Shown piece after piece: positions 1 through 8,631 of a DNA stretch of 64,000 bases; position 1 is the stretch's first letter, and each line of letters starts with the position of its first letter. The notes beneath the pieces are model-generated. The model was not told where the DNA came from, ran no database searches, and saw only the letters and a program-made list of their open reading frames with translations. A program made the translations under genes and the position numbers. Source of the DNA: Acidobacteriota bacterium (lineage in GTDB: Bacteria; Acidobacteriota; Blastocatellia; Pyrinomonadales; Pyrinomonadaceae); contig JAHBSI010000005.1 of assembly GCA_019639195.1 (NCBI GenBank), positions 124,001-188,000 of the forward strand, written 5' to 3'.

Positions 1-2
1 GT

Positions 3-140
3 CCCGTTGGGAGAAATATAGAATCCGTACTCTGCAACCTGCAAAAGGCGATCGACAGGAGTGTTGCGGAGAAGTTGGGTGAGTTTTCGCTTGCGAACGT
101 GCTTGAGATGGTCGATCTCGAAGATACGGTCGCACCATAA
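3..140 (+). CDS. C-terminal end of an unidentified protein (truncated by window edge)
   Basis: An open frame runs from the window edge to a TAA at 138-140 and encodes about 45 residues ending LEMVDLEDTVAP. The next gene follows in the same orientation after a short AT-rich gap, consistent with a real upstream neighbour. Nothing in the fragment identifies a family, so no function is proposed; it could also be a chance open frame, since only 45 codons are visible. Confidence 0.4.
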   Translation, partial: PVGRNIESVLCNLQKAIDRSVAEKLGEFSLANVLEMVDLEDTVAP

Positions 141-195
141 AATTTTTTAAAAGGAATTGTATCAATTACAGTTACAGATCAAGGTAGGGTGTGAT

Positions 196-807
196 ATGCG
201 TGAATATTTGGCAAAGTCAATGACATTTCAGGAGTATTTGAAACTGATCGATGACCTTCTGGCGAAAGGGAAGACGACCGGTCCGGATCAATCGGTTGAA
301 AAAGTGAGCTTTGCGCTTCTTAATCGGAAGCGAGTGGAGAGGATCCTTAAGACGTACATCCCTGACGCCACGGCGGCGGAGTGGATCAGCAATATTGAGT
401 TTAAACGAACCTGGTACATCTTGACGGAAGGCTGGTGCGGAGATGCCGCACAGACTCTACCCGCTATCGAGCAGCTTACGAGTCTTAGCCCGATGATCGA
501 GACGCGATATTTGCTCCGGGATGAGAATCTGGGTTTGATGGACCAGTATCTGACAAACGGAGCGCGATCGATCCCCAAGGTGATTGCGGTTGATGACCAA
601 TCGGGAACGGTTCTGTGGACGTGGGGGCCGCGGCCAAAAGGTGCAAGCGACCTGTTTTCTGAGCTTAAGGCAAAAGGTGCGACAAAGGACGAGATCCTTG
701 AGGCGATACAGCGTTGGTACAACGCGGATAAAGGCAAGTCGGTCGAAGGAGAGATCGTGGAGCTAACAAAGGTCGGGACCGATATCATCACACGCGTTGC
801 GGCCTGA
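196..807 (+). CDS. Thioredoxin-like family protein
   Basis: The protein (203 residues from this start) matches the thioredoxin_9-type family: an N-terminal helical segment (MREYLAKSMTFQEYL) followed by a thioredoxin-like fold with the motif WCGDA near residue 80 and the cis-proline region SIPKVIAV. The second cysteine of the usual CxxC is an Asp, so it cannot do classical dithiol exchange alone; members of this family are poorly characterised. The frame stays open back to a TTG at 157, but the ATG at 196 is preceded by an AAGGTAGGGTG stretch and fits the usual family N-terminus, so it is preferred. It lies 8 nt upstream of an oxidoreductase gene, probably one transcript. No signal peptide is visible, so it should be cytosolic. 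Confidence 0.8.
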   Translation: MREYLAKSMTFQEYLKLIDDLLAKGKTTGPDQSVEKVSFALLNRKRVERILKTYIPDATAAEWISNIEFKRTWYILTEGWCGDAAQTLPAIEQLTSLSPMIETRYLLRDENLGLMDQYLTNGARSIPKVIAVDDQSGTVLWTWGPRPKGASDLFSELKAKGATKDEILEAIQRWYNADKGKSVEGEIVELTKVGTDIITRVAA

Positions 808-815
808 ACTGTCTG

Positions 816-1826
816 ATGAAAGCGTACGAACTCGACAAATTCGGACTTGAGAACCTTCGGATCGTCGAGGCCGAACGACCTGTGCCCGGCGACGATGAGG
901 TGCTCGTAAAGATCCAAGCTGCGTCGTTGAATTTTCGCGACCTGATGATCATCAGCGGGAAATATAATCCGCGGATGAAGCTCCCCGTTGTTCCGCTTTC
1001 AGACGGTGCAGGCGAGGTCGCTGCAGTTGGCGCGAACGTGACGGCATTTAAGGTCGGGGACCGCGTAATGCCGCTTTTTGTGCAGAAGTGGTTCGATGGG
1101 AAGCTTGACAAGGCGGCGTCGCAAAGTTCGCTCGGCGGCGACGCAAGATCGAATGGCGTGCTCCGAGAATATGCGGCTTTTAACGAGAGATCGGTCATTG
1201 GCATCCCGGATCATCTGTCGTATGCGGAAGCCGCGACGCTGCCGTGTACGGCCCTGACGGCGTGGAATGCGTTGGTCGATTCGGGCAATGTGAAGGCAGG
1301 CGAAACGGTTCTTACGCTTGGCACGGGCGGTGTTTCGATCTTTGCGGTTCAGATCGCAAAGCTTTTCGGTGCAAGGGTTATTGCGACGACATCGTCGGAC
1401 GAGAAGGCCGCAAAGCTGAAAGCTCTCGGTGCGGATGAGACGATAAATTATCGTTCGACGCCGGATTGGGAGGCAAAGGTACTGGAACTCACCGACGACA
1501 TCGGCGTCGATCATGTGGTGGAAGTTGGCGGTGCGGCAACGATCGAGAAGAGCATCGCGTCCGTACGGATGGGCGGCAGTATTGCCCTGATCGGCTCGCT
1601 TTCCGGCGGAGCCACAATCAACACCGTGCCGATCTTTATGCGGTCGATCCGGCTACAGGGCATTTTTGTCGGATCAAAGGCGATGTTCGGACGGATGCTT
1701 GATGAGTTTACCCGTGTGAAAATGCGTCCGGTCATTGACCGCAGGTTCGATTTTAAGGCGGCTTGCGACGCCCTGCGGTACATGGAGCGTGGGGAGCATT
1801 TTGGGAAGATCGTCATTGAATTTTAG
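816..1826 (+). CDS. NAD(P)-dependent medium-chain alcohol dehydrogenase / quinone oxidoreductase-like protein
   Basis: 336 residues with the two-domain MDR layout: a GroES-like N-terminal domain (SLNFRDLMIISGKYNP, PLSDGAGEVAAVG) and a Rossmann nucleotide-binding domain with the glycine motif LGTGGVSIFAVQIAK near residue 170. The Cys/His residues that bind catalytic zinc in alcohol dehydrogenases are not evident at the usual positions, which points to the zinc-independent quinone oxidoreductase-like branch. Substrate cannot be read from sequence. It follows the thioredoxin-like gene by 8 nt and is followed by trxA about 100 nt on, a small redox-themed group. Confidence 0.85.
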   Translation: MKAYELDKFGLENLRIVEAERPVPGDDEVLVKIQAASLNFRDLMIISGKYNPRMKLPVVPLSDGAGEVAAVGANVTAFKVGDRVMPLFVQKWFDGKLDKAASQSSLGGDARSNGVLREYAAFNERSVIGIPDHLSYAEAATLPCTALTAWNALVDSGNVKAGETVLTLGTGGVSIFAVQIAKLFGARVIATTSSDEKAAKLKALGADETINYRSTPDWEAKVLELTDDIGVDHVVEVGGAATIEKSIASVRMGGSIALIGSLSGGATINTVPIFMRSIRLQGIFVGSKAMFGRMLDEFTRVKMRPVIDRRFDFKAACDALRYMERGEHFGKIVIEF

Positions 1827-1931
1827 ATATCGGGCGGGATGATTTCGGGGTTCCGAAAAGACATTCTTGTCCGAGTTGGGTAACATAGTTATATCGATCT
1901 AAGAGATCATTTTTAAGGAGAAATTGGATAG

Positions 1932-2258
1932 ATGGGTGCATTTGCAAAAGCAGTTACGGATACCGCATTTGAGGCGGAGGTTCTGAACTCCGATAAGGCG
2001 GTTCTTGTTGATTTTTGGGCAGAATGGTGCGGCCCGTGTAGGGCGATCGCGGATTCTGTTGAGGCCGTTGCTGAGCAGTTTCAGGGGACGGCCGGCGTTT
2101 ACAAGCTAAACGTTGACGACAATCCGGTGATATCGAATCAGTATGGCATACGGAGCATTCCGACCCTGATCGTCTTCAAGGGCGGACAGGAGCAGGAGCG
2201 TGTTGTGGGCGGTGTAAGCCGTGAAGTTTTGACGAACCTCGTAAAGAGGCACATCTAG
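1932..2258 (+). CDS. trxA: Thioredoxin
   Basis: 108 residues with the complete thioredoxin core: VDFWAEWCGPCR active site (the WCGPC pair at about residues 33-37), the central DDNPVISNQYGIRSIPT with the conserved cis-proline, and the C-terminal glycine-rich VVGG segment. It is a general dithiol reductant in the cytoplasm. An AAGGAG ribosome-binding site sits about 11 nt before the ATG. A strong hairpin terminator follows at 2301-2331, so this gene closes the transcript. Confidence 0.93.
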   Translation: MGAFAKAVTDTAFEAEVLNSDKAVLVDFWAEWCGPCRAIADSVEAVAEQFQGTAGVYKLNVDDNPVISNQYGIRSIPTLIVFKGGQEQERVVGGVSREVLTNLVKRHI

Positions 2259-2300
2259 AACCGAATCTCCGGATCCCGGAGGCAAGGTTTAGTGGAATCA

Positions 2301-2334
2301 AGAAAGGCCGGGCAATTCGCCCGGCCTTTCTCTT
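2301..2334 (+). terminator. Rho-independent terminator, probably bidirectional
   Basis: A perfect 13-bp inverted repeat (2301-2313 and 2319-2331, five-base loop AATTC) with a GC core and A/T flanks, ending in TTTCTCTT. It lies between trxA on the plus strand and the FG-GAP gene ending at 2358 on the minus strand, so it can stop transcription from both sides. Confidence 0.9.
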
Positions 2335-2357
2335 CTATGTCACGTATCCCTTTCGGT

Positions 2358-3980
2358 TTAGTGAGCGTTGTAGTTCGCAACCGGATAGTCGCCATTCTGG
2401 CCCCATTCGGTCTGAGCAAGGGCTCCCGACGAGCTCTTTCTTACGTAGAAGTAGTTCTGCTCTGGATTGGCATTCGGACGCCATACTGCAACATCCGTCT
2501 TGCCGTCGCCATCGTAATCACCCTGCGTTGGATAGTCGGTTGCCGAGAGGCCCCAAGTACCGAAGTACGGCGGATCTGCCGGAGCAGAGCTCTTGCGGAC
2601 ATACCAATTGATGCCGCCGCCGCTGCCGCGAATGACCGCGAGGTCGGTCTTGCCGTCTCCATCATAGTCTCCGGGTACGATCACGTCGGTCGATGTGCCG
2701 AAATAGTACGTGCTGACGGTTCCGGGACCGTTTGCAAGCATCCAGAAGACAGCCTGCGGGCCGCCAGGACGCTGGACCATAAAGTCAGCCTGGCCGTTCC
2801 CATCATAATCACCGGGTGCCGGGAAATCACCATTTGAACCCCACTGGGTGTAAACGATGTTGCCGCTGTTCGGGCCGCTGCTTGCACGATAGAACCAGAA
2901 GCTCGGATCACCGGACGCAGCGCCTCCCCGATAGACCGCAACATCCGCCTTGCCATCGCCGGTGTAATCATCGACGACGGTCGGATCGTCACCCGTCTGT
3001 CCGAAAGTGTCGATCCTCAGGGTGCTGTTTGAACTCTGGAAGATATAAAAGGCCGCCGCCGATGGTGCACCGGGACGCCAAATCGCAACATCAGACTTGC
3101 TGTCGCCGTCAAAATCGCCGTCAACAAAGAAATCCGTCGCAATGCCGAATGCCGTCTGCAGTCCACCCGAGCACTCCTGTGACGATCCCGTGGCGTAACA
3201 TCCATACCATGTGACCTGGCCATTGCCGCCGCCACCGGTATTACGGACGACCGAGTAGTCGGTCTTGCCGTCGCCATTGTAATCAACTACATGCTGGGTC
3301 GAAGCGACCGGGCCGGCCGGGGTGTAGCTGAACGTATCGATACCGATATAGTTCGAGTTATTACCTGACGGGCCGCCATCGGTGACAAAGTAACGGAACG
3401 CAAGTCGTCCGCTTGTCGGACCGGCAAGGCCGCTGATCGTGATCGTAAATTCGGTCCATACGTCAGGATACGCATTTGTCAGCGTGGGGTTGATGTCGAG
3501 CAGAAGCGTCGAAAAATCACCAACATCTGTGGCGGTGGTGCCGATATTCGTGCTGGCACCGTTCGTCGATAGGCGGACCTGCATACGATCTGGGAACGGG
3601 TTTCCGGTCGTTGTGCGCGTCCAGAACTTGAACACATCGCCGTTGTTCAATGTGCGGTTCGGGACAAACAACCAGTTGCTTATCGTTCCCGACCCGCCGG
3701 TGCTGTTAAAGTTGGCACCGATGTACGCGGTCACCCCACCTGCTTGAGACGGGAAAACCGTGCTATTGCCCTGGAACCATTGGGTCGTGCCGACGGGAGC
3801 GCTGTGGTTCGTCTGAACCCAGCCGGCTCCCGGCAGAGTGGTAATATCAGCAAAATCCTCAGTGATCGCCTGAGCACTGACGGTGTTCGCGCCGATCAGC
3901 GAGATCGCCGCAACAAAGGCGGCAGCAAGGGCGGACGAACGCGCGATAGTTCGCCAGCTTGAAAAAACATCACAAAACAT
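2358..3980 (-). CDS. Secreted FG-GAP/VCBS repeat protein with an N-terminal jelly-roll-like (choice-of-anchor J type) module
   Basis: About 540 residues. An ATG at 3980 is preceded by GGAGGGAG at ideal spacing; the frame continues upstream to a TTG at 4010, which lacks such a site. A signal peptide precedes SAQAITEDF. Residues about 35-215 resemble the choice-of-anchor J / cleaved-adhesin type beta sandwich; the rest is a run of FG-GAP-like units with DYDGDGKTD calcium-loop motifs (DxDxDG), usual for extracellular beta-propellers or adhesion modules. The C-terminal portion is almost identical in DNA to the next gene (see findings). Substrate or partner unknown. It is probably exported and surface-associated or released. 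Confidence 0.8.
   Translation of the reverse strand: MFCDVFSSWRTIARSSALAAAFVAAISLIGANTVSAQAITEDFADITTLPGAGWVQTNHSAPVGTTQWFQGNSTVFPSQAGGVTAYIGANFNSTGGSGTISNWLFVPNRTLNNGDVFKFWTRTTTGNPFPDRMQVRLSTNGASTNIGTTATDVGDFSTLLLDINPTLTNAYPDVWTEFTITISGLAGPTSGRLAFRYFVTDGGPSGNNSNYIGIDTFSYTPAGPVASTQHVVDYNGDGKTDYSVVRNTGGGGNGQVTWYGCYATGSSQECSGGLQTAFGIATDFFVDGDFDGDSKSDVAIWRPGAPSAAAFYIFQSSNSTLRIDTFGQTGDDPTVVDDYTGDGKADVAVYRGGAASGDPSFWFYRASSGPNSGNIVYTQWGSNGDFPAPGDYDGNGQADFMVQRPGGPQAVFWMLANGPGTVSTYYFGTSTDVIVPGDYDGDGKTDLAVIRGSGGGINWYVRKSSAPADPPYFGTWGLSATDYPTQGDYDGDGKTDVAVWRPNANPEQNYFYVRKSSSGALAQTEWGQNGDYPVANYNAH
2385..3028 (-). repeat. Copy 1 of a ~640-bp near-perfect direct repeat
   Basis: This segment matches 4315-4958 with a constant offset of 1930 bases. 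By eye 2428-3028 shows no difference from 4358-4958, and one base differs at 2427. It encodes the C-terminal FG-GAP units of two adjacent secreted proteins. Confidence 0.9.
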
Positions 3981-4287
3981 AGACTCCCTCCAATTCTCGA
4001 GCAGATACAAAACTGCCCATAGGTAAAAGAAATAGATTCAAAAATGTACAGACTTACAGCGCTAGTCTATGCGGAAGTTGAATTTTGGTCAACCGCCAGA
4101 AAGCTAAAACCCATTGATGGCAGCGATGAAATTCGCATTGCCCGTGTCGAACCGAACAAAGACGCGTATTTTCAGGTTTTTTTTGCAAAATGACGCTGAG
4201 ATGCAAAGTCCTTGCAAAGGAAAAAGGTCGAGGGCCAGACGACGGTAAGTCGCGAGGCCCCCGAAATTCCGATCAAAAGCAGATCGA
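3981..4287. other. Intergenic region between the two FG-GAP genes, no gene seen
   Basis: About 300 bases with no supported coding frame. It should hold the promoter of the minus-strand gene starting at 3980 and the 3' end of the one stopping at 4288. A short GGGCC/GGCCC pairing at about 4232-4260 is too weak to call a terminator. Confidence 0.5.
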
Positions 4288-6060
4288 TCAGTGACTATTA
4301 TAGTTCGCAACCGGAAAGTCGCCATTCTGGCCCCATTCGGTCTGAGCAAGGGCTCCGGACGAGCTCTTTCTTACGTAGAAGTAGTTCTGCTCTGGATTGG
4401 CATTCGGACGCCATACTGCAACATCCGTCTTGCCGTCGCCATCGTAATCACCCTGCGTTGGATAGTCGGTTGCCGAGAGGCCCCAAGTACCGAAGTACGG
4501 CGGATCTGCCGGAGCAGAGCTCTTGCGGACATACCAATTGATGCCGCCGCCGCTGCCGCGAATGACCGCGAGGTCGGTCTTGCCGTCTCCATCATAGTCT
4601 CCGGGTACGATCACGTCGGTCGATGTGCCGAAATAGTACGTGCTGACGGTTCCGGGACCGTTTGCAAGCATCCAGAAGACAGCCTGCGGGCCGCCAGGAC
4701 GCTGGACCATAAAGTCAGCCTGGCCGTTCCCATCATAATCACCGGGTGCCGGGAAATCACCATTTGAACCCCACTGGGTGTAAACGATGTTGCCGCTGTT
4801 CGGGCCGCTGCTTGCACGATAGAACCAGAAGCTCGGATCACCGGACGCAGCGCCTCCCCGATAGACCGCAACATCCGCCTTGCCATCGCCGGTGTAATCA
4901 TCGACGACGGTCGGATCGTCACCCGTCTGTCCGAAAGTGTCGATCCTCAGGGTGCTGTCTGAACTCTGGAGGATGTAGAACGCTGCCGTTTCCGGTGCGT
5001 CTGGCCGCCAAATGGTGATATCGCTCTTGCCGTCGCCGTCAAAATCGCCATCAACAAAGAAATCCGTCGCAATGCCGAATGCCGCCTGAAAATCACCCGA
5101 ACACGCCTGAGAGGAACCGGTGGAGTTACATCCATACCACGTTACCTGACCGGTCGGGCCGCCACCGGTATTACGGACGACCGTGTAGTCGGTTTTGCCG
5201 TCGCCATTGTAGTCAAGCACGTGCTGTGTGTTTGCCGGAGTCGAAGCCTGAGTGACATCTGCCCAGCTCGTACCGACGCGAATACCGTCTATTTGAAGCG
5301 TTGGCGATGTAGAACTGGTTCCTTGGCGAACTGCGACCGAGGCCGGCGTGATATCGCCGGGGGATACATCGGCCGAGGAAACCGTAGGTGCGGGTTCAGT
5401 TCCGGGAACTGTGGTGCTGACGAAAAGGTCAACGGTGTCATTTCCGGCTCCACTGACAATGTTGTATTTGACGACCACAAGGTAAGTTGTGCCAAGCGAA
5501 TAGTTGAACGGGGTCAGCGTGAGGCCGCCGGCGACCGTGGTCGCGGCCACTGAAATTCCAAAGGCAAGGTTGTTCGAACCATCTTTTACGGCAAACACAC
5601 GGCCGCGAAAGGTCGAGCCGATAGGATCGGGCCCAAAATGGAAAAAGTATCCGCCGGGCGAGGTAACGGAAGCGTCGCTGATATTCACCAGAAAGGCCGC
5701 ATATACCGAACCGGATGACTGAGGTGCGAACGGGTGGTTGTCGTCTTCGCCGGACGTCGTCAGCGCGGCCGCATTTCCAATACCCGATGATGGATAACCG
5801 GCCAAGGTCAGGCCGGGCGATACAACGGCGATCGCGTTAGTACCGGAGCCGCTGTGTGCGGACCAACCGTTGTCGGTAAGCAGGGCCCCAGGTGCGTAGT
5901 TAAAGTCCTCAACAAATAGAGGTGCCGCCGGAGCGACATTCTGCTTGCCGCGGTCGGCCGATCTTCGCGATGCTGCGTTCTGCTGAGCGAAAACGCTGCT
6001 AATGCAGATAACTGCGGATATCCATGCGATAAAGAGGATCCGAACAGATTCCTTTTTCAT
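4288..6060 (-). CDS. Secreted FG-GAP/VCBS repeat protein with a LamG/concanavalin-like N-terminal region
   Basis: 590 residues starting MKKESVRILFIAWISAV, a clear signal peptide ending near VFAQQ. Residues about 45-265 form a beta-rich domain (VEDFNYAPGALLTDNGW and later LQIDGIRVGTSWADV) resembling LamG/concanavalin-type modules. Residues about 275-590 are FG-GAP-like units with repeated DYDGDGKTD and DYTGDGKAD motifs. A GGGAG ribosome-binding site lies about 9 nt before the ATG. The C-terminal units are nearly identical in DNA to the neighbouring gene, while the N-terminal module is unrelated, so the two genes pair different binding modules with one shared scaffold. Confidence 0.8.
   Translation of the reverse strand: MKKESVRILFIAWISAVICISSVFAQQNAASRRSADRGKQNVAPAAPLFVEDFNYAPGALLTDNGWSAHSGSGTNAIAVVSPGLTLAGYPSSGIGNAAALTTSGEDDNHPFAPQSSGSVYAAFLVNISDASVTSPGGYFFHFGPDPIGSTFRGRVFAVKDGSNNLAFGISVAATTVAGGLTLTPFNYSLGTTYLVVVKYNIVSGAGNDTVDLFVSTTVPGTEPAPTVSSADVSPGDITPASVAVRQGTSSTSPTLQIDGIRVGTSWADVTQASTPANTQHVLDYNGDGKTDYTVVRNTGGGPTGQVTWYGCNSTGSSQACSGDFQAAFGIATDFFVDGDFDGDGKSDITIWRPDAPETAAFYILQSSDSTLRIDTFGQTGDDPTVVDDYTGDGKADVAVYRGGAASGDPSFWFYRASSGPNSGNIVYTQWGSNGDFPAPGDYDGNGQADFMVQRPGGPQAVFWMLANGPGTVSTYYFGTSTDVIVPGDYDGDGKTDLAVIRGSGGGINWYVRKSSAPADPPYFGTWGLSATDYPTQGDYDGDGKTDVAVWRPNANPEQNYFYVRKSSSGALAQTEWGQNGDFPVANYNSH
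4315..4958 (-). repeat. Copy 2 of a ~640-bp near-perfect direct repeat
   Basis: Partner of 2385-3028 at an offset of exactly 1930 bases. Beyond 4958 (toward the N-terminal code) the two copies diverge abruptly at many positions although the protein stays homologous, which makes the boundary look like the end of a conversion tract. Confidence 0.9.
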
Positions 6061-6243
6061 TTAATTTACTCCCAGAAATAGAATTGAAATTCGAGTTCGC
6101 ATGCAAACCCACAAACCTTCAGGAGCGGTGTGCGAACCCTTGCAAAAGTTAAGTTTTAAGCTGACTTTCGCAAATCATAGCAAGCTTCTGCTGATTTTAC
6201 TAGCGAGAACGCGATCGAAGTAAAGCCTGGGCGGTTAAATCTC

Positions 6244-6252
6244 TGTTACAAT
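6244..6252 (+). promoter_or_regulatory. Extended -10 promoter element (TGTTACAAT)
   Basis: A TGn plus TACAAT element lies 22 bases before the preferred ATG at 6274, predicting a leader of about 15 nt. The same TGnTAnnAT shape recurs close to other start codons in the window. Confidence 0.45.
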
Positions 6253-6273
6253 TTGAGAATACGCGATATCGAA

Positions 6274-7383
6274 ATGGCAAAGCCCTTTCCCGCCATCTTT
6301 ATTTGTCTGCTTCTGTTCGTCGCTCCATCTCTCTGTGCTCAGGACAAGGCAGGCGATAATGACGATGTCATCCGTGTGGCGACCGACCTCGTCGACGTGC
6401 CCGTCGCCGTAACGGACGCGAAGGGAACGCCGATCAAGAACATTAGGGCCGCAAATTTTGTGATCTACGAAGACGGCGTCAAACAAACCGTCGCAGAATT
6501 TACGTCGGCCGCTGCGCCGTTCGAGGTCGCATTGCTGCTCGACACTTCTGGTTCTGCACGCAACGATCTTCCGCTCATCAGAAATGCGGCGGCGAGCTTT
6601 ATAAGTTCGCTCAGGCCTGGCGATCGTGTCGCCGTCGTGGGATTTTCTATGAGTTCCGGGAGTCCCGGCCGTGTGCCGATCGTCGAGATCCTCTCACCGC
6701 TGACATCCGACAGAAAAGCGTTGAGCTCGGCACTTTCAAAGCTGAACACGAGTGCAGGAACGCCTTACTACGACGGAATGGAAGAGATCGCGGACAAGGT
6801 CTTTGGCGGAGCGGAAAAGGCCGAGTTTCGCGGGCGCCGTGCGGTCGTCGCGTTGACGGATGCGGTAGATTCAACGAGTGTGGGGAATTTTGCGGTAGTT
6901 CGCGAAAAGCTCGAGGCTAAAGGGCTGATATCGTATTTTGTGCGGCTCGATACGCGAGAGTATTTCGAAGAGAACCTTCTTGGCGACTGTGAGGCGGCAA
7001 TGCGTTTTTCGACCGCGCAGATCCGCCGCTATTATCGAACTTTGAAGGGAACCCCCTCGATGGAAAAGGCGTCGGTCTTCTGCCAGCTTGGGGATTTCGA
7101 GCGGCTCGCTGTCAGCAAAAAGCTATACCAGATCGCCGATTCCGAGATGCAGGACCTTGCAAAGCGTTCGGGCGGCAAGGTTTTTAATACGAGTGATCTT
7201 TCGGATGCCCGCCGGGCCTTTCAAGAGGTTGCGGCAGAGATCGGCACGAAATTCACGCTCGGCTACTATCCGACGAACGAGAGTCGCGACGGAAAGTATC
7301 GCAAGATAAAGGTCGAACTAAAGGGCCTGCCGCCTGGCTCTCAGGTGCGCGCACGCGAAGGCTACACGGCTCCGACTAACTGA
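6274..7383 (+). CDS. Secreted VWFA-domain protein (VWFA-related acidobacterial type)
   Basis: 369 residues from the ATG at 6274, which gives a clean signal peptide MAKPFPAIFICLLLFVAPSL; a TTG at 6253 would extend it upstream but places charged residues before it. After a beta-rich lead (VDVPVAVTDAKGTPIKNI, YEDGVKQTVAEF) comes a von Willebrand A domain with a MIDAS-like DTSGSA motif and later ALTDAVDSTS. This arrangement is typical of the acidobacterial VWFA-related family (TIGR03436). The function is unknown; such domains bind metal-dependent protein ligands outside the cytoplasm. It is followed 21 nt later by deoB. Confidence 0.82.
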   Translation: MAKPFPAIFICLLLFVAPSLCAQDKAGDNDDVIRVATDLVDVPVAVTDAKGTPIKNIRAANFVIYEDGVKQTVAEFTSAAAPFEVALLLDTSGSARNDLPLIRNAAASFISSLRPGDRVAVVGFSMSSGSPGRVPIVEILSPLTSDRKALSSALSKLNTSAGTPYYDGMEEIADKVFGGAEKAEFRGRRAVVALTDAVDSTSVGNFAVVREKLEAKGLISYFVRLDTREYFEENLLGDCEAAMRFSTAQIRRYYRTLKGTPSMEKASVFCQLGDFERLAVSKKLYQIADSEMQDLAKRSGGKVFNTSDLSDARRAFQEVAAEIGTKFTLGYYPTNESRDGKYRKIKVELKGLPPGSQVRAREGYTAPTN

Positions 7384-7404
7384 CGGAATTTTTGCTATTG
7401 GTTT

Positions 7405-8589
7405 ATGACACAGAAATTTGAACGAATTTGTTTGATGGTACTTGATTCCGCGGGCATCGGTGAGATGCCTGATGCGGGAGATTGGGGCGATGCCGGAGCG
7501 GACACGCTCGGGCATATTCTTGAACAACGCAAAGTCGAGCTTCCAAATCTTCAAAGCCTCGGCCTCGGAAATATCACGCCGCTCGCAGGCCTCGCAGCCG
7601 TCGAGGCGCCAAAAGGTTCGTACGGGAAGTGCACGCTCAAATCCGACGGCAAAGACACGACGACCGGCCATTGGGAAATGGCGGGGATCATCCTGAAACA
7701 AGGCTTTCCGAAGTTTCCCGATGGTTTTCCGGATCGGATCATCAATGAATTCGTAGCAAAAGCGGAGGTGCCAGGCGTTCTTGGCAACGTTCCCGCGAGC
7801 GGAACCGAGATCATTAAGCAGCTCGGCGAAGAGCACATTGCAACCGGCAAACCGATCGTTTACACGTCGGCAGATTCGGTCTTTCAGATCGCAGCACACG
7901 AAGAGGTCATTCCGATTGACCGTTTGTACGAGATCTGCGAGATCGCACGCAAGATCCTAAACGGCGACGACGAGGTCGCGCGCGTGATCGCACGGCCTTT
8001 CCTGGGCACAACTGCCGAGAATTTCAAGCGAACAGAGAATCGCCACGATTATGCCGTGCCGCCGCCGGCAAACAATCTCCTTCCCGTGATGGCCAACGCG
8101 GGACTCGATGTGGTCTGTGTCGGCAAGATCGCCTCGATCTACGACAGCATCGGCGTAACGGAAGAGCTTGTAGGCAAGAACAACGATCAGGCGGTCGATT
8201 CGACCATCGATGCTCTGAAGGCAGAAAGCCGCGGGCTTATCTTCTCGAATCTTGTCGATTTCGATATGCTTTACGGCCACCGACGCGACCCGGAAGGCTA
8301 TGCACGTGCTCTAGAGGAATTTGACGCTCGTCTGCCCGAGATAATGTCCGCGATGAAGCCGCACGACCTGCTCATTCTGACCGCAGATCACGGCAACGAC
8401 CCGACAAAAGAAGGCTCCGACCACACTCGCGAGTACGTGCCGCTTATTGTTTACGGAAAGAATGCTAGGCCTGCCGTCGATCTCGGCGCACGCCAATCAC
8501 TCTCAGACATCGGCCAGACGATCGCAGAGAATTTTGATCTGCAGATCGAGGACGGCGTGAGTTTTCTTCGTGAAATTGGCATCGATTAG
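7405..8589 (+). CDS. deoB: Phosphopentomutase
   Basis: 394 residues, the normal DeoB length. It begins with the metal-binding DSAGIGEMPDAGDWGDAGADTLGHI region and carries the catalytic-threonine region TTGHWEMAG and the C-terminal alkaline-phosphatase-superfamily metal motif TADHGNDPT plus SDHTREYVPL. It interconverts ribose/deoxyribose 1-phosphate and 5-phosphate in the cytoplasm, linking nucleoside breakdown to DeoC and the pentose phosphate pathway; a deoC gene occurs further along at 31979. No obvious Shine-Dalgarno precedes the ATG. Confidence 0.95.
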   Translation: MTQKFERICLMVLDSAGIGEMPDAGDWGDAGADTLGHILEQRKVELPNLQSLGLGNITPLAGLAAVEAPKGSYGKCTLKSDGKDTTTGHWEMAGIILKQGFPKFPDGFPDRIINEFVAKAEVPGVLGNVPASGTEIIKQLGEEHIATGKPIVYTSADSVFQIAAHEEVIPIDRLYEICEIARKILNGDDEVARVIARPFLGTTAENFKRTENRHDYAVPPPANNLLPVMANAGLDVVCVGKIASIYDSIGVTEELVGKNNDQAVDSTIDALKAESRGLIFSNLVDFDMLYGHRRDPEGYARALEEFDARLPEIMSAMKPHDLLILTADHGNDPTKEGSDHTREYVPLIVYGKNARPAVDLGARQSLSDIGQTIAENFDLQIEDGVSFLREIGID

Positions 8590-8631
8590 AAAATTACACT
8601 GAAAAAGTAAACCAATATTTGGAGCGAAATT

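Noticed and set aside
2681..2992. Frames inside the FG-GAP repeat copies
   Set aside because: Shadow frames that recur only because the DNA is repeated (also at 4611-4922).
4232..4260. Terminator after the second FG-GAP gene
   Set aside because: Only a 5-bp GGGCC/GGCCC pairing with a long loop and no T-run.
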